A DNA stretch of 64,000 nucleotides, taken from assembly GCA_017506865.1 (NCBI GenBank), contig JAFCMP010000153.1, forward strand, positions 62,001-126,000, given 5' to 3'. Under the pieces are notes generated by a model. It was given only the letters and a program-made list of their open reading frames with translations. It ran no database searches and had not been told where the DNA came from. Positions within the stretch are counted from its first letter, which is position 1. Every line of letters starts with the position of its first letter. Source of the stretch: Tribonema minus (lineage: Eukaryota; Sar; Xanthophyceae; Tribonematales; Tribonemataceae). A program made the translations under genes and the position numbers. Positions 45,993-58,030 of this stretch are shown one piece after another.

Positions 45993-47861
45993 TTGTTAGC
46001 AGCAGCTCGTCCTGCTCTCTACGTTACCTACAGCAGCAGCACAACAGCAACAGCACTGCTAACTCAGTGGCAGCATGGACGCCACCACCCTCAAGCTGCG
46101 CTCGAGAATGGAGGCGGGGGGAAGAGTCTACCCTACCACTGTCACCTCCACGGCATGTTTCAACACAAGCGGCACGAGCATGTCGCTAAGCGTGCTCTGA
46201 TCGAGTCACAACTTTGGGCGTGGGGAGAGCCGATGCTCGACGTACTGGATCTGGCCGGCTGCAGTGGCGTTTCTGTTACGGAGGTGCTGGGCATGCACGA
46301 CTTCGAGCTGCACAGCAAGTTGCGCGAGGCAGCCACAGCTTTCAGGGAGACAAAGTATAGAGCATTACGGCTCGAGGCAGCTCTGGAAGCAGCATATAGC
46401 AAAAAGAAGCTGCTTCAGGCGCGGATTGCAGAGTTGGAGAGCAAGCTTCAGCAGGTTCAGCAGCTGCCGCAGCGGGAGTTGGCGACGGTTTCAACGCAGG
46501 TTGAGCTGGCTCCGGTGTGCTCAGCGTCCACGCAGGTCGAGCTTGCGCCGGTTTGCTCGGTGTCGACGCAGGTACAGCTGCATGAGGCGCTCACCGCAGC
46601 ACCAGCGGCGGCGCCTTCATCTACGCGCGCTGGCGACAAGGGCGCGCGCGGCGGCGGCGACATGTCAGCTGCACTCCCAGCGCCAGAAGCAGCGGCGCAT
46701 CCATCTATGTGCGCTTGCGACAGGCGCGCGCACGGCAGCGGCGACATGTCAGCCGCGGTTTCAGCGCCAACAGCAGCGGCGTTTCCATCTGTGCGCGTTT
46801 GCGACATGCGCGCACACGGCAGCAGCGGCAGCTCAGCCGCGCTTTCAACGCCAGCAGCAGCAGCGCTTTCATCTACGTGCGCTGGCGACGGGCGCACGCA
46901 GGACAGCACCAGCACTGCAGCTGCGCTCTCGGCACCAGCAGCGGCGGCAGTTTCAGCAGTGCGCGTGCGCGATGGGGGCGCGCACGACAGCCGTCGCACT
47001 TCAGCTGTGCGCACCACGCGCGCTTGCAGGAAGGACGCGCACGGCAACGGCGGCATGTCAGCAGCTGCGCTTTCGGCGGCAGAAGCAGCGGCACCTTCAT
47101 CTGCGCGCGCTTGCGGCAGGGGCGCGCATAGCGGTGACATGCCAGCGCATTCAGCTACAAGCGCTTGCGGCAAGGGCGTGCATGACAGCGGTGACGTGTC
47201 AGCTGCGCTTTCAGCGCCAGCAGCAGCGGCACTTCCATCTGTGCGCGCTTGCAACAGGGGCGCGCACGACAGCAGCGGCGATTCAGCCGCATGTTCAGCG
47301 CCAGCAGCGGCGGCGCTTCCATTCAGGCGCGCGCGCGATGGAGGCGCGCACACCCGTTTCACTTCGGCTGCGCGCACTGCGCGGTCTACAGCGCTTACCT
47401 CAGCACGCAGCGGCAGTAGCGACGCATGCTACAAGGGCGGCGGCGCTGGTGCGGCGAGCTCGGCGACTGCGGCGGCAGCGGCGCCTGCGCGACCGCGCGC
47501 CGGCATTAGCGCTGCACGGCGCAGCATGCGCGCCGCAGGCCGCAGCTTTGGGCGGCCGCTCTCGCGGCGGCAGCAGAAGAGGCGGGAGTACTGGGCGGCG
47601 CACACGCCCGAGGAGCAGCAGCGCCTCCGCGACTGGCAGGCGCGGCATAAGGCGCTGCACAGGCGGCGCTCAAGCAAGGAGAGGCGTGGCGATGGTGCGC
47701 AGCCGCCGGACGCAGCGGAGATGCGCGGCGGTGCTTACGCTAGCACAGCACTGTCTCCCACCAGCAATCAGGCTGTGCTTAGCGCATATTGCGCTGACAT
47801 TTGTGAGACACAGACGGCAGCAGCTCTCTTATGCGCCATGTGTCTCACCAGCGCAGCTTGA
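45993..47861 (+). CDS. Coiled-coil and tandem-repeat protein, unknown function
   Basis: A 622-codon frame; the true start is uncertain (it begins with a non-ATG codon in the open frame). Residues ~100-160 form a coiled coil (REAATAFRETKYRALRLEAA; AYSKKKLLQARIAELESKLQ). Three copies of a ~14-residue STQVELAPVCS repeat follow. Then come about eleven degenerate units of ~22-29 residues (ALSAPAAAALPSVRAC, RGAHDSSGDMSA), and finally a basic C-terminus (SRRQQKRREYWAAHTPEEQQ). The unit Cys is strikingly conserved. No family recognised. The start shared with 48409-49575 lacks the repeat block. Overlapping frames of 533 and 306 codons are shadows of the minisatellite. Confidence 0.5.
   Translation: MLAAARPALYVTYSSSTTATALLTQWQHGRHHPQAALENGGGGKSLPYHCHLHGMFQHKRHEHVAKRALIESQLWAWGEPMLDVLDLAGCSGVSVTEVLGMHDFELHSKLREAATAFRETKYRALRLEAALEAAYSKKKLLQARIAELESKLQQVQQLPQRELATVSTQVELAPVCSASTQVELAPVCSVSTQVQLHEALTAAPAAAPSSTRAGDKGARGGGDMSAALPAPEAAAHPSMCACDRRAHGSGDMSAAVSAPTAAAFPSVRVCDMRAHGSSGSSAALSTPAAAALSSTCAGDGRTQDSTSTAAALSAPAAAAVSAVRVRDGGAHDSRRTSAVRTTRACRKDAHGNGGMSAAALSAAEAAAPSSARACGRGAHSGDMPAHSATSACGKGVHDSGDVSAALSAPAAAALPSVRACNRGAHDSSGDSAACSAPAAAALPFRRARDGGAHTRFTSAARTARSTALTSARSGSSDACYKGGGAGAASSATAAAAAPARPRAGISAARRSMRAAGRSFGRPLSRRQQKRREYWAAHTPEEQQRLRDWQARHKALHRRRSSKERRGDGAQPPDAAEMRGGAYASTALSPTSNQAVLSAYCADICETQTAAALLCAMCLTSAA
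46600..47400 (+). repeat. Coding minisatellite, about eleven units of ~66-90 bp
   Basis: Units contain gcgccagcagcagcgg, ccatctgtgcgcgcttgc and gcgcgcacgacagc. The unit length is a multiple of three, so the frame is kept. Confidence 0.85.
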
Positions 47862-48084
47862 GTAGCTTCGCTCATGGGGGCGCTTTCAGCTGTGTCTATT
47901 GCACATGGCAGCGCTCAGCCCATTGTTGTATTGGGCTGTGCACAGTAGCGTGTTTGCAGGTTCATTGTTGGGCCTGTACGCTTTAGACACCACACTGCTT
48001 GGATAGCATCAGCAGTGTAGTGTCTGGGGGCGAATGTCGTACAGGTACCGAGATGCGTTGCATCGACAACACCTGGGCGCACAA

Positions 48085-48408
48085 ACCCACCCGCCCACCC
48101 TATTGCTTTGTTAGCACAATGTCATGCGCAATTTTTCAGCACGTGTGACACAAGCGCTGGGGGGGGAGACAAATTGCGCAGTGCCATCATGTCGGGGGCG
48201 CATCCAACGGAGATGCTGCGCAGCACCATGATGTTGGGGGCGCATACATATGTACTGTAGCGGTAGCTGCATAGCGCCATCATGTCGGGTGTGCAGCCAG
48301 CACGTATTCAAGTTCTTTGCAGCCACAGTGTAGCTGATAGATGCCAGGGCGCCTGAAACTTGTACATGGCGTACCACTTGTGCGTGGATGCGCCATGCAG
48401 GGGGCGTG
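48085..48408. repeat. Spacer with three short repeats
   Basis: Three copies of a gc.ccatcatgtcgggggcgca-like block at about 48180, 48225 and 48268. No gene. Confidence 0.6.
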
Positions 48409-49627
48409 TGTTGTGAGGCGATCCTAGGGTTAGAGGGGGCTATTTAGTCATATTCTGCCACACTGGCTTTATGCCGTATTCTGCCATTGCAGATGCTTCA
48501 TGCTCATCACTTCGACACCTGTAAAACCATGCTATAAGCCTTAGCGCCTTGCTCTGCTTGTACTTGCCAACCATGGTGGCCTACCTGGGTTATTATGGGA
48601 GTTAGGGGGCACACCCTTTCTCACGGCACACGGGTCATTGCTGGGTCGAGGTAGGAGCGGGTGAGGTAGTCAACAGCGGCTGGTAGTAGCTACACACACG
48701 ACACACACATACAGGAGACTGGCGCACCCCAGTTCCCACATTGGCACCCGAAGCAGGACAGGTGCTAGAGCCTGTTCCAGCTTCCGCCTGTACGAGCAGT
48801 GGCGGAGGAGCGTCCGAGGTTTTCGGCTTATCTTGGAAAGCAGATTCCGCTTTGCCACAGCTCGCTAGATGAGGACCTTGTGCTCGTAAAGCGCAGTTGC
48901 CTCGCTCATCGAGCTTCCATAGTCGGCCTGGAGCTCTCCTGGTTGGCTCAGCTTCTCGTGGAGCTTCGCATTTTCAAAACAAGGGGCGTGCTTCTTCAAG
49001 TTCCCTTGCTCACAGCAGCACGAAGGAGTTCGGCTTCCCTCTGGCGGTCGCTGCTTTTCATTAGGAGTGGAGCCTTGCCGCTCGTCTCTTGTTAGCAGCA
49101 GCTCGTCCTGCTCTCTACGTTACCTACAGCAGCAGCACAACAGCAACAGCACTGCTAACTCAGTGGCAGCATGGACGCCACCACCCTCAAGCTGCGCTCG
49201 AGAATGGAGGCGGGGGGAAGAGTCTACCCTACCACTGTCACCTCCACGGCATGTTTCAACACAAGCGGCACGAGCATGTCGCTAAGCGTGCTCTGATCGA
49301 GTCACAACTTTGGGCGTGGGGAGAGCCGATGCTCGACGTACTGGATCTGGCCGGCTGCAGTGGCGTTTCTGTTACGGAGGTGCTGGGCATGCACGACTTC
49401 GAGCTGCACAGCAAGTTGCGCGAGGCAGCCACAGCTTTCAGGGAGACAAAGTATAGAGCATTACGGCTCGAGGCAGCTCTGGAAGCAGCATATAGCAAAA
49501 AAAAGCTGCTTCAGGCGCGGATTGCAGAGTTGGAGAGCAAGCTTCAGCAGGTTCGCCAGCTGCCGCAGCGGGAGTAATGTCGTACAGGTACCGAGACGCG
49601 TTGCATCGACAACACCTGGGCGCACAA
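48409..49627 (+). mobile_element. Internally deleted copy of the 2.8-kb element
   Basis: More than 99% identical by eye to 45313-46479 joined to 48033-48084; the 1553-bp repeat-protein segment is missing. Only a 162-codon coiled-coil frame remains (49089-49577), stopping at the junction. Confidence 0.85.
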
Positions 49628-49822
49628 GGTTGAAGAGGCAAGAATTACTGCAGCAGCAGCAATGAACATGTTGCACGCCGCAAGTTTGCATGAACAACTT
49701 CACACGCACACGCACTTGATCACAATGCTGCAATGCTATCACTTGTGCTCCGCCGCCCTGCTTGTGTGCTCACTCAATATACATGACCTTCCACTGCTAC
49801 AGTAGTACAGCCTGAGCTTTGA

Positions 49823-49883
49823 TCTGCTGCAGCAGCTGCTTTCAATATTGCTGCAGCAGCTGCTTTCAATATTGCTGCAGCAG
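49823..49883. repeat. 24-bp tandem repeat
   Basis: About 2.5 copies of gctgcagcagctgctttcaa with tatt. Confidence 0.85.
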
Positions 49884-52005
49884 AGTACACACACCAGTGT
49901 TGGTTTAGCCCTTGTCGTGACGTATTATAGCCAGACATGTGTGCTGCCTCAACATCACATGCATGCATGACCCCCTCGCACAAGCCTCAACGTCAGCGCG
50001 TCTCTGCTCACACAATGTGTACAACACCCTGCATCTCTGCATCGCTGCCCACACAATATATTTGACGCTTCTGCTGCTATGGGTTCAATCTGCTGCTGCT
50101 TTGGTGCAAAGTGTGCGCAGGCATCGTGCACCAGCGTTTGACTAGCCGTTCTCGCACACATGGGGGCTGCTTTACTAAGTAGTACATCACATATGCATGC
50201 ATGATGCACTGTTGGCACAAGCCTCAATGCCATCAGTGACTGTGTGTCCGCTCAGGCTGACAGCGCTTGTGGCGTGCAATGTACCAGTCACTGGCAGTGT
50301 TGCCGCTAACATGAGCATATATGAGCTCCAGCCATAAGCTCCGACCATGTACGTGATACAGACACGTGACCTGTTATAGCAAGGCTTGAAGCGCTGATGC
50401 AGACAATTTTCAAGTTTTGGCAGGGTCGGCGCCAAATTTAAAAGCCAGCTATAGCGATGTAACATTTGTGCCATAGCATTGCTTTGAGTTCATTCTTGTT
50501 GTCATGCCGGTGCTGCATTGGCCACTGCCAGAGTATGAGTGATACACACATGTGACTGGACGTGCCCAATGTGCACCATGGTGCACCATGTCTATGCCAG
50601 GCAGCGCAATGACGCCATTTACCTCTTGATGCCGTTGCTGCCTCAGGCGTGTTTTAAATCATGCCAGTGGCGATTGTTGACTCAGTTGCACTGACTGAAT
50701 GAGCACATAATTATGCATAATCACTATAGTACTAGTTTATGCACAAGTTGAAATTCAATTTCCTTGTTGATGTTTCACATTATTGAAGCCTAGGCTGAAA
50801 AGGCCTGATGCACTGCTTTCACAGAAGCACAGCGCTTGCACCCTAGCAATGACCATTGCCATTGCTTTGTATTCTACTCTATGCGGTATTGTAATGCTCT
50901 GCCATGCATGGTCACGCGTCATTGGTAACACCCGTCAGCATGCTACCATAATGTAAGTGGGGCTCAAGGAGCACAATTTTCAAGTTACTCTTCTGAACTG
51001 CCACTCTGAACTGCCAGTGTGCATCGAATGTGCACCGTGTTCAGCCTCGGCTGCTTCAGCACACAGTGTTCAGCGGGAATGTTCACGTACTCCATGCCGT
51101 GCTGCCTGGGCTCTCTTGCAATTCAAAGCAACTTTAGGATTTCATTGCATCTGCTCTTTGCATACTGCGGAACGTGCATGAAAGCCCATGGGCACAGCAT
51201 CTCAGCCCAGTGGCCAAGAGATGGAGGGATAAAATCTAGCAGCACTGCTCAGGCTGATGCACTTCCCTGCTGCACGTTTTGCGCTGTGTTGCTGTTTGCC
51301 TGCTGCCCGCCCGCTGCTGGGAAGTGCTTCAAGCAACACGTCGTGGCATAGCATATATTGCAATGACATCAAATCGAAGCAAAAACAACATTCTGATAAC
51401 TTCAAAACAGCAAGAAGGTCGGTTTCCTAATGAAAAGTGCCTCCCCAACTGACGCACGAAGGCGCACACAACATTGATGAAGCTGATATTGTGGCAGTCA
51501 CAATGGCTACAAAACGACGCGGCAAGCAGGCTCTGCATGGCTCAGGAGTCGGCTACCGCAGTCAATGATTGTGAGCAAATGTAGAAGCACAATATGGTAG
51601 CATATGGCATCGCGGCTGCACACTGCAAGCGCGTGTCAACGATCATTGTGAACGTGGTAATTTGCCAAATGAGTGCACCATGGTGACCTTTGCATAATCT
51701 GTTCATTTCATGCAAAAAGTACTCTAAAGAAGTCAGAAGCTACTAGTAGGTTAAATTGCATGCATGGCCTGCGGGGTCCAGAAGCTTTCTCAGAGGCTCG
51801 CGGCGCATGGTTGGACCTCACCTCAGGCTGCAGCGTGCCAGTACGCTTGACGGTGAGAGTCATTCATTATAAAAGTGTACACATTGCCTCGAACTCTGCG
51901 CTCTGTGGCTGAGAGCTGTGTTAGTGTGACATGGGCCATCTGCCAGTGCTTGCCCCAGATTGTGGCTGCTGGCACTGTGAAATCTGTCTGCTGTACTGAG
52001 AGGGC
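49884..52005. other. Intergenic region
   Basis: No supported gene or repeat. Scattered short frames only. Confidence 0.5.
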
Positions 52006-55000
52006 TCAGTTCTCCACTGGTGAGTTTAGGGAGCTGAAGAACTGCTCGCTGTCAATCATGAGGTACTCCAACATGTTTGTCATTGTAGCAGTTAGGTGGG
52101 CGGGCATGGGTGCTGGCTTGCTGCTGCCTATCGTGCCACTGAAATCAGGCCTGCGCACTATGGAGCGAAGCCGCATCACATTCGCCAGCTTGTGGAAGCA
52201 CTCCTGGTTGTGATCCTCAAACACGCAGCCCTCCTCATCAAGTTCAACTTCAACGATGCCGCCCCACACGTCAGAGGCATACTTGTTGGCCAGCGGAGTC
52301 GCGCCAAACTGCGTGAAGGTCTCGCGCATGGTGCAAAGCTGGCCAGTGCCCCTGCAGGCAATGTAGACGATGCCGTTGTGGATGCCCTTGAGGCGGGTGG
52401 GGGGTGCAGGGGGGTCGCTCTCACTGGCTCGCATCTGAGGGGGGAAACCACAAACACGATAGCGCAAACACAAAGGATATTCAGTGTGTTGTGACAGCAA
52501 CGGCTTCGACCAGCACTGCTGCACACAGGTGTGTGGTCTTCATCTCGCTCAACTGTATGATGCTGCAGTGGTAACAGAAGCGGCGGAAATGAGGCTTGGG
52601 TCTTCTCTACATAAACTAGCAGCTGCGACAAAATGGAGGTATTTGCTTTTCCTATTATTTGTAAATATTAATGAGTCGTTATGGCACTGCATCGCAGTGG
52701 TGAGTAGTATGCTGTGTAGCAGATTACAGTTTTGAAAAGGAAGTAAACATAGGCATAGCTACCCTTGACCCTGACCTTCACCCTCATTAAGTAAACCACA
52801 TTGTGCGATACACCTACATGCACATGCAGGCTGCAACAAAGCTGTCAGAACCATGACGATATCAACGCACATGATCATACGCATGGCAGTTTGTATACAC
52901 ACCTTCTCAAGCCAGGCTCTCTTGCGGCCATCGAGATCCTCCGGCGACAGCGTTGCGTTGACCTGCTGCATGAACGCCATCTCCGACGTGAACAGCTTGG
53001 CTCGTCGGTCGACAGCCCGCAGCTCGCTGTCACATGCGTCCAGCTGCTCCTTGAGCCAGAGTCCAAAGTGGAAGCTCAGCGTAGTGGCAGGGTCGGTCAA
53101 GCTCGACATGTCCGCACGGAGTGCTACTGGTGATGTGATGTAGCTGAGGCTGGGCGCAGGCTGACAAGAGACTGCGGCGTCAGCGTTGGGTGTGAGAGAG
53201 GGTGGAGCACTGTCGCCGGTCTGTGGCACTTGCCACACAAACAGGTAAACCACTTTGCCACCGCTCGTGCCATTGATGGGCATAGGTTGGTAAGTTCTGG
53301 TGGCACTGCAGTAGGCAATGGCCCCCTCGCTACTGAAGGCGAACTGCAAGTCATTGCCGACCCCAAATATGGGGCCATGGCTGCTTTTGTGGAGGACGGC
53401 ATGCTGAGGGCTGGTTCCAGTCTGGCAGTAGCGCTGCATCGCAGTGGAATTGCTCCCCTTGCAGAAGAGGAACGCAGCAGGGTCCGGCTGCCAGCTGCCA
53501 GGTGACGACGTCCGGGCTACCGTTGTGAAACCGCCAAATACATTGCCCTTGTCGTCGGTGGCAAGACATATGGTGTTGGGCTTGTGGGCGCACAGCCGGT
53601 GAAACTCCTGTGGCGTTGCACCATGAGCAGAAGACTGGTACAGCAGCTGCCATGGAGCTGACCAGCCTATCTTGAGTTTGGTCTCCTCTCCGAGGCGAGC
53701 AACTGATGCGATGTGCTGAGTCACGTTGGCAAGCGCTTGCCGCGCAAGAAAAAGCCGCGGATCCAGTTCCCGTGCAAGGATAGGACAGAGCCCAAACATC
53801 TCCGCACATGCTTGCACGCCCAACTTGTCATCATCGCTCAGCTGTGTGAGCGGCAGGTGAACATCGTCTGCTGCTGCGCCGCGGCTCAGCTCGCTGAGGT
53901 ACTCTGTGATCGGGCTGAACCACTTGACATCGAGATCAAGGAATATGCGGCCAGAGTGGTCCCGTGGCAGAACATGGTCCCACCGACCGCTGAACATCCA
54001 TGCGAGCTTGCTGTCGTCGAAGAGCGTCAGGGCGCTGCGCTTGACGAGCAGCTTGGCGCCGCCGACGTTGAGAGTGAGGAGCGAGGGGGGCTTGTAGTCC
54101 TGCAGAACAGCACCATTTGCAGTACATTGTGTTGTCATGAGAGATCTAGTGTTTCTGGCACAGTATGTGAGGGCGCACACATAAGCGGCATGCATGGGTG
54201 CCTATGCGCCAGGCTGTAGCACGCGTAGTACTTCTACATTGCTTTTGTCCAGCAGTCATGGTCGCAGAAATCTACACAGGGGATGCCATGTAGCTCAATT
54301 GTAGCTCAGGTAAGTGTCCATGTGCTTCACTGGTGATGGCTGAAACGTGGTATACTTTTGTAATGGCACAATGCCTTGGTGGCTCTCATCACCAACTAAC
54401 ACATTGCCTCACTGTCCTGAAGGGCAAGTTGCAGCTTGTTTGCCAAAGTGGTGCACCAGGCGCTCACAAACTGTGTTTGTTCCAGCTGCACTGTTTTCTT
54501 TCAAGCATGCCTGCTGGCTGGTTGCACTACTCGCAAGATCCCTTCAAAGGTTTGAAGAGCATGCTCAAATCTGTGTGAACCAGTCATGTGCCGGCCCGCG
54601 TTAAGTTACATAATGAGGTAGCAGTCTTCATACTTCTGAAGTACAATGTAAAGTGTGATGGTGCAGCTTCACCACAGATAAGGGTGGTCTATTGTGAACC
54701 GACTGTTTAGAGGTAACTTTGCCCTTGTGGGCAAGTGCCTGCGAGAGTTAATAACCGATTCTAGGGTTTGACAGGGTGCACAGGTGCCAGCCAGATGACA
54801 GCACCGCAAGCGACTGTCAATATAACAGCAGCACTGTCTTTCAGCATGGATGCTGCTGCCTATGTAACATATGTCATCTGTGATCAGAGGCACTGCGTTG
54901 GCGGGCATATGGATGTCTCTGCATCATGATACTGGGCACGGGGCATATGCACCATGGTGGTATCTGCACCGTATAGCATGTGCACTGCTGGGTCATTGTC

Positions 55001-56444
55001 AGACAACTTTCCTGCTCATGACTGCAGTTAAATGTCCAGTTTGACGGTTTGTGTATGAGCACTGTACTCGCAGACAGCATCTGCGCGTGCCATCACGTAC
55101 CTTCTCAGCGAGACACGTCTTTTCCATTTCTGTCTGCAAAGCCGCAGCGCGCGTCTGCAGCTCTTCGCGCTTCTGAGCTATGACCTAAAGCATTGGCAGC
55201 ACATTGTCAAGTAAGAGCACGTGTGTCTGTGAGAATACATATTGCAAGTTGACACATCGGAAGCGCCAGTCATGGTTGAGTGCTCAAGCAGCCTTGCGGG
55301 ACAGGCATAGGGTGACATTTGCACAACTTCATGAACCTGATGTAACATGAGCGTTGACAACACTCTCCAAGCTGTATGCATCCAGACACGAGACATGACA
55401 GCTGTAGTTGTCTCCCAACTCACAAAGACGGCACCATTTGCAAAAATTAGTAAACTGCTGTGCTCTTGGCCATAGCCAAACACCTGCAAGTTTGACATGA
55501 GGGTGCGCTGCAGTACTACTGAGTACTACACCATTACAGCGCAAGAGTAGCTCCTATACATATACACTGCATGTATACTATATAAATAGACAGAGGTACC
55601 TATAGGTTTCACGCAAGGTGCACATCTTATCCATTCTCGTTTGAGATACTGTGCAGTAATGCCACATGTTGGACATCGAGCTTGCTACCCATGCCTGTAT
55701 TGTACGTGTAAGGCAGAGTGTCCTAACGCTCATTGAGGATACTATTTAGTGACTTCAAAAGGCATACGCTTGTGAAGTACATTGAATCGTGTAATTTTTT
55801 TTGTCAATTCTTGCTGACATGCAGCAAAGCCTACATGGTTGCAATCATGATGTCAAGCTTAGTAGTACCCTCAGGCTGGTAGTAGGTATGCATACACTGC
55901 ATGGCATGTACATGTTGTTAAAAAGAAAGGCAAGCCCAACGGGCTTAGCATAGAGGCATACACATCCAGGTAATTTCCATGGTGCAGTGAAGTGCTGCCA
56001 CATAACTGGAGGTGACTAGTCGATAACCTTGGGCTCATGTCTCCAGTACAGCCCATGCGGGCTGTGGCATACGCGTAGCATTCTGTGCTATGCTACTCTC
56101 TTTCTTTTTTGTGCCTCAACTTTTTTTGTGTGCCTTAGATAAGCCATCATTCTCCACGCTGCAACTCTTTTCTGCGTCGAACAGCATGGCGGGCAACCTG
56201 AAGTGCACATACAAACGGAGCACATGCCAGTGGGCATGAAATGTGTGTGCCTGGCCGCACATGTGCACATGTGGTGTTGACAATCGTCACCTCGAAGTTG
56301 TGATGCTCGGAGCAATTTGAAAACTGGATGCTCACAGTCTGGGGAGATTACCTGCAAGATGGTCCTGACAGCGCCTGTCAACTCAACCTCCTTTTCTTGT
56401 AGATCCTGTGGTAACACTGCTGTGGCGCCATTTTCTGTTGCCAT
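52006..56444 (-). CDS. BTB (T1/KCTD-type) and TLDc domain protein
   Basis: Exons, all phase 0: 56444-56352, possibly 55483-55424, then 55184-55101, 54099-52903 and 52434-52006. The N-terminus is a predicted coiled coil (LQEKEVELTGAVRTILQ; KREELQTRAAALQTEMEK). A T1-type BTB domain follows (LLTLNVGGAKLLVKRSALT; FSGRWDHVLPRDHSGRIFLD). Then comes a TLDc domain (TICLATDDKGNVFGGFTTVA; SHGPIFGVGNDLQFAF). The last exon holds a conserved acidic/aliphatic segment also found in the fragment at 12684. BTB domains of this type often oligomerise or bind cullin-3, and TLDc domains occur in V-ATPase or oxidative-stress regulators; the actual role is unknown. The 20-codon exon at 55483 is the least certain. 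The 5' end could extend further upstream. Confidence 0.8.
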
Positions 56445-58030
56445 GATGATTCTGTTCTCAAACTGTTGAAACGACAAGCAAGGTCAATATGTGGAAAATT
56501 CAGAGAGAATAGAGTCGATGACCGCACTTGACAACAATCACTTCTGCATGTGTCAAAGTCTCTGCTGAGGCAGGTCCGACCGGGAATGCACGGTGCCAGT
56601 CACCACAGTGCTTCTTACACACAGCCCTTGAATATTCGGGCAAGCGCCATGAGGCACAGCAGTGGCCTACTGGCCTACTCTCACTACCGCGGTACGCAAC
56701 GCGCCGTCGGGAGCTCCTCGCCTCACCTTTCTTCTTAGCCTCGATCCACCTTCTCTCAACACGGTGCACGCTCGTAGTAGCTACCCAGTGCCTTGGCCTT
56801 CCAGCACGGATCACTGAAATGTCAGAGAAGTCAACAAGAGCTCAAAGCCTAGCAGCGGTTCCCCGCAATAGCCTGAATAGCCTGGGAGAGCCAGCATGTA
56901 ATTTTCGAAAGAGCCGGAAAACGTTTCAGACGTTTCGTGTGAACAAAGCACTCCTGCTGAGCTGCTTCTTTGGACGAATCCTTGCCACCAGAGTCTTACG
57001 AATGATCTACTACGTCGGGCGTCATATCATGAAACCTTAATCCAAGCAGGGCAAGCTATGGTGAATGCGGCGATGGTGTTGGGCATGTAGGTCAGTAGGT
57101 CATAACCTACGGCCAATCAAGCAGGAATTGTTGCAGGTCATGCATCACCAGCGCCAAATCAGCAGGCATGCAACACCCAGCTCCTAGGACGTTGCAGTCA
57201 AGCACAGGCAGTGCAGCGTTGTGGTTTGTTGTGAAGGGTACGGCAATTTGAGAGCGTAGGGCACAGCATGCTGCAGTGCGCACGGCGCGCGCTCGCTTGC
57301 GCTCGCTCGCGACCGTTGACGCCCGCTGATAAATAGAAGTACGTAAAAAAAAATTGTAGAGAGCTTGAGAGCAATATGCGCGCCAGATGCTGCAGGTGAT
57401 ACTCTTACATCTGCATTCTCACATGCAAATGTAGCCACTATCATTATCAAAAATACCAATTGACAATGTAGAGTGCGCGAGGGTAACATGCGTGCCAGAT
57501 GCTGTTGCAATTATAGCGGTACGCTCACATGCAGATCTAGACACCATTTTAACAAGTGGAGCTCAAGAACAGCTGATGAGGACAGCAAGACACACACTTG
57601 CATTTCCATGAGCAAGGAATCGGCTGTGTGTCATTTGCAATATGATCGATCCGTGAGCTGGGATGGCCTCCAGCCAGGGAAATTTCCCGGTGAATGCGCC
57701 CCCCAGGCCGCATTTTCCTCAGAAAAAGGGCGCCCCGGCTCTCGGTTCAACGGGTTCTTGAAACGGAAGTTCGCGCACCTGTAGGTCTGGAAAACAAAAC
57801 CCTTACTTCAACTCGTCGCCTCTTGCTTTATATGCTTATCAACTCATCTCTATTTACGCCGACTAACACGGTCATCATTCACCCTCACCCTAACCACCCT
57901 CACCCCCCCCCCCCCCCCCCCCTCTTCACACAACTTGCAAGCCCGGGAGCACAGAACACTAGTTGTGGCAACTTGTTGCGGAGTGGACCCCCCCCCCCCC
58001 TCCCTACCCCCCAAATCCCCCCCCTTCCCT
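56445..58030. other. Intergenic region with two unrecognised frames
   Basis: A CpG-rich stretch at 56500-56814 has a minus-strand frame (RHWVATTSVHRVERRWIEAK) followed by a GTGAGG donor; it might be an upstream exon of the BTB gene. A plus-strand frame ending at 57784 (LQPGKFPGECAPQAAFSS) is protein-like but unrecognised. Long C runs lie at 57905-57922 and 57989-58024. Confidence 0.35.

Larger units (their letters stand above)
45313..48084 (+). mobile_element. 2.8-kb element encoding a tandem-repeat protein (long copy)
   Basis: Shares 45313-46479 with 48409-49575 and its last 52 bp (48033-48084) with 49576-49627. The second copy is thus this one minus 46480-48032 (1553 bp). Possible short inverted ends TTGTG...CACAA (45315 and 48084). 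The end motif recurs as fold-back arms at 24.55-24.77 kb. No transposase is visible. Mobility is inferred from the shared ends; no clear target duplication was found. Confidence 0.65.

Noticed and set aside
46264-47865. 533-codon plus-strand and 306-codon minus-strand frames
   Set aside because: Other frames of the same minisatellite; unit length is a multiple of three so all frames stay open.
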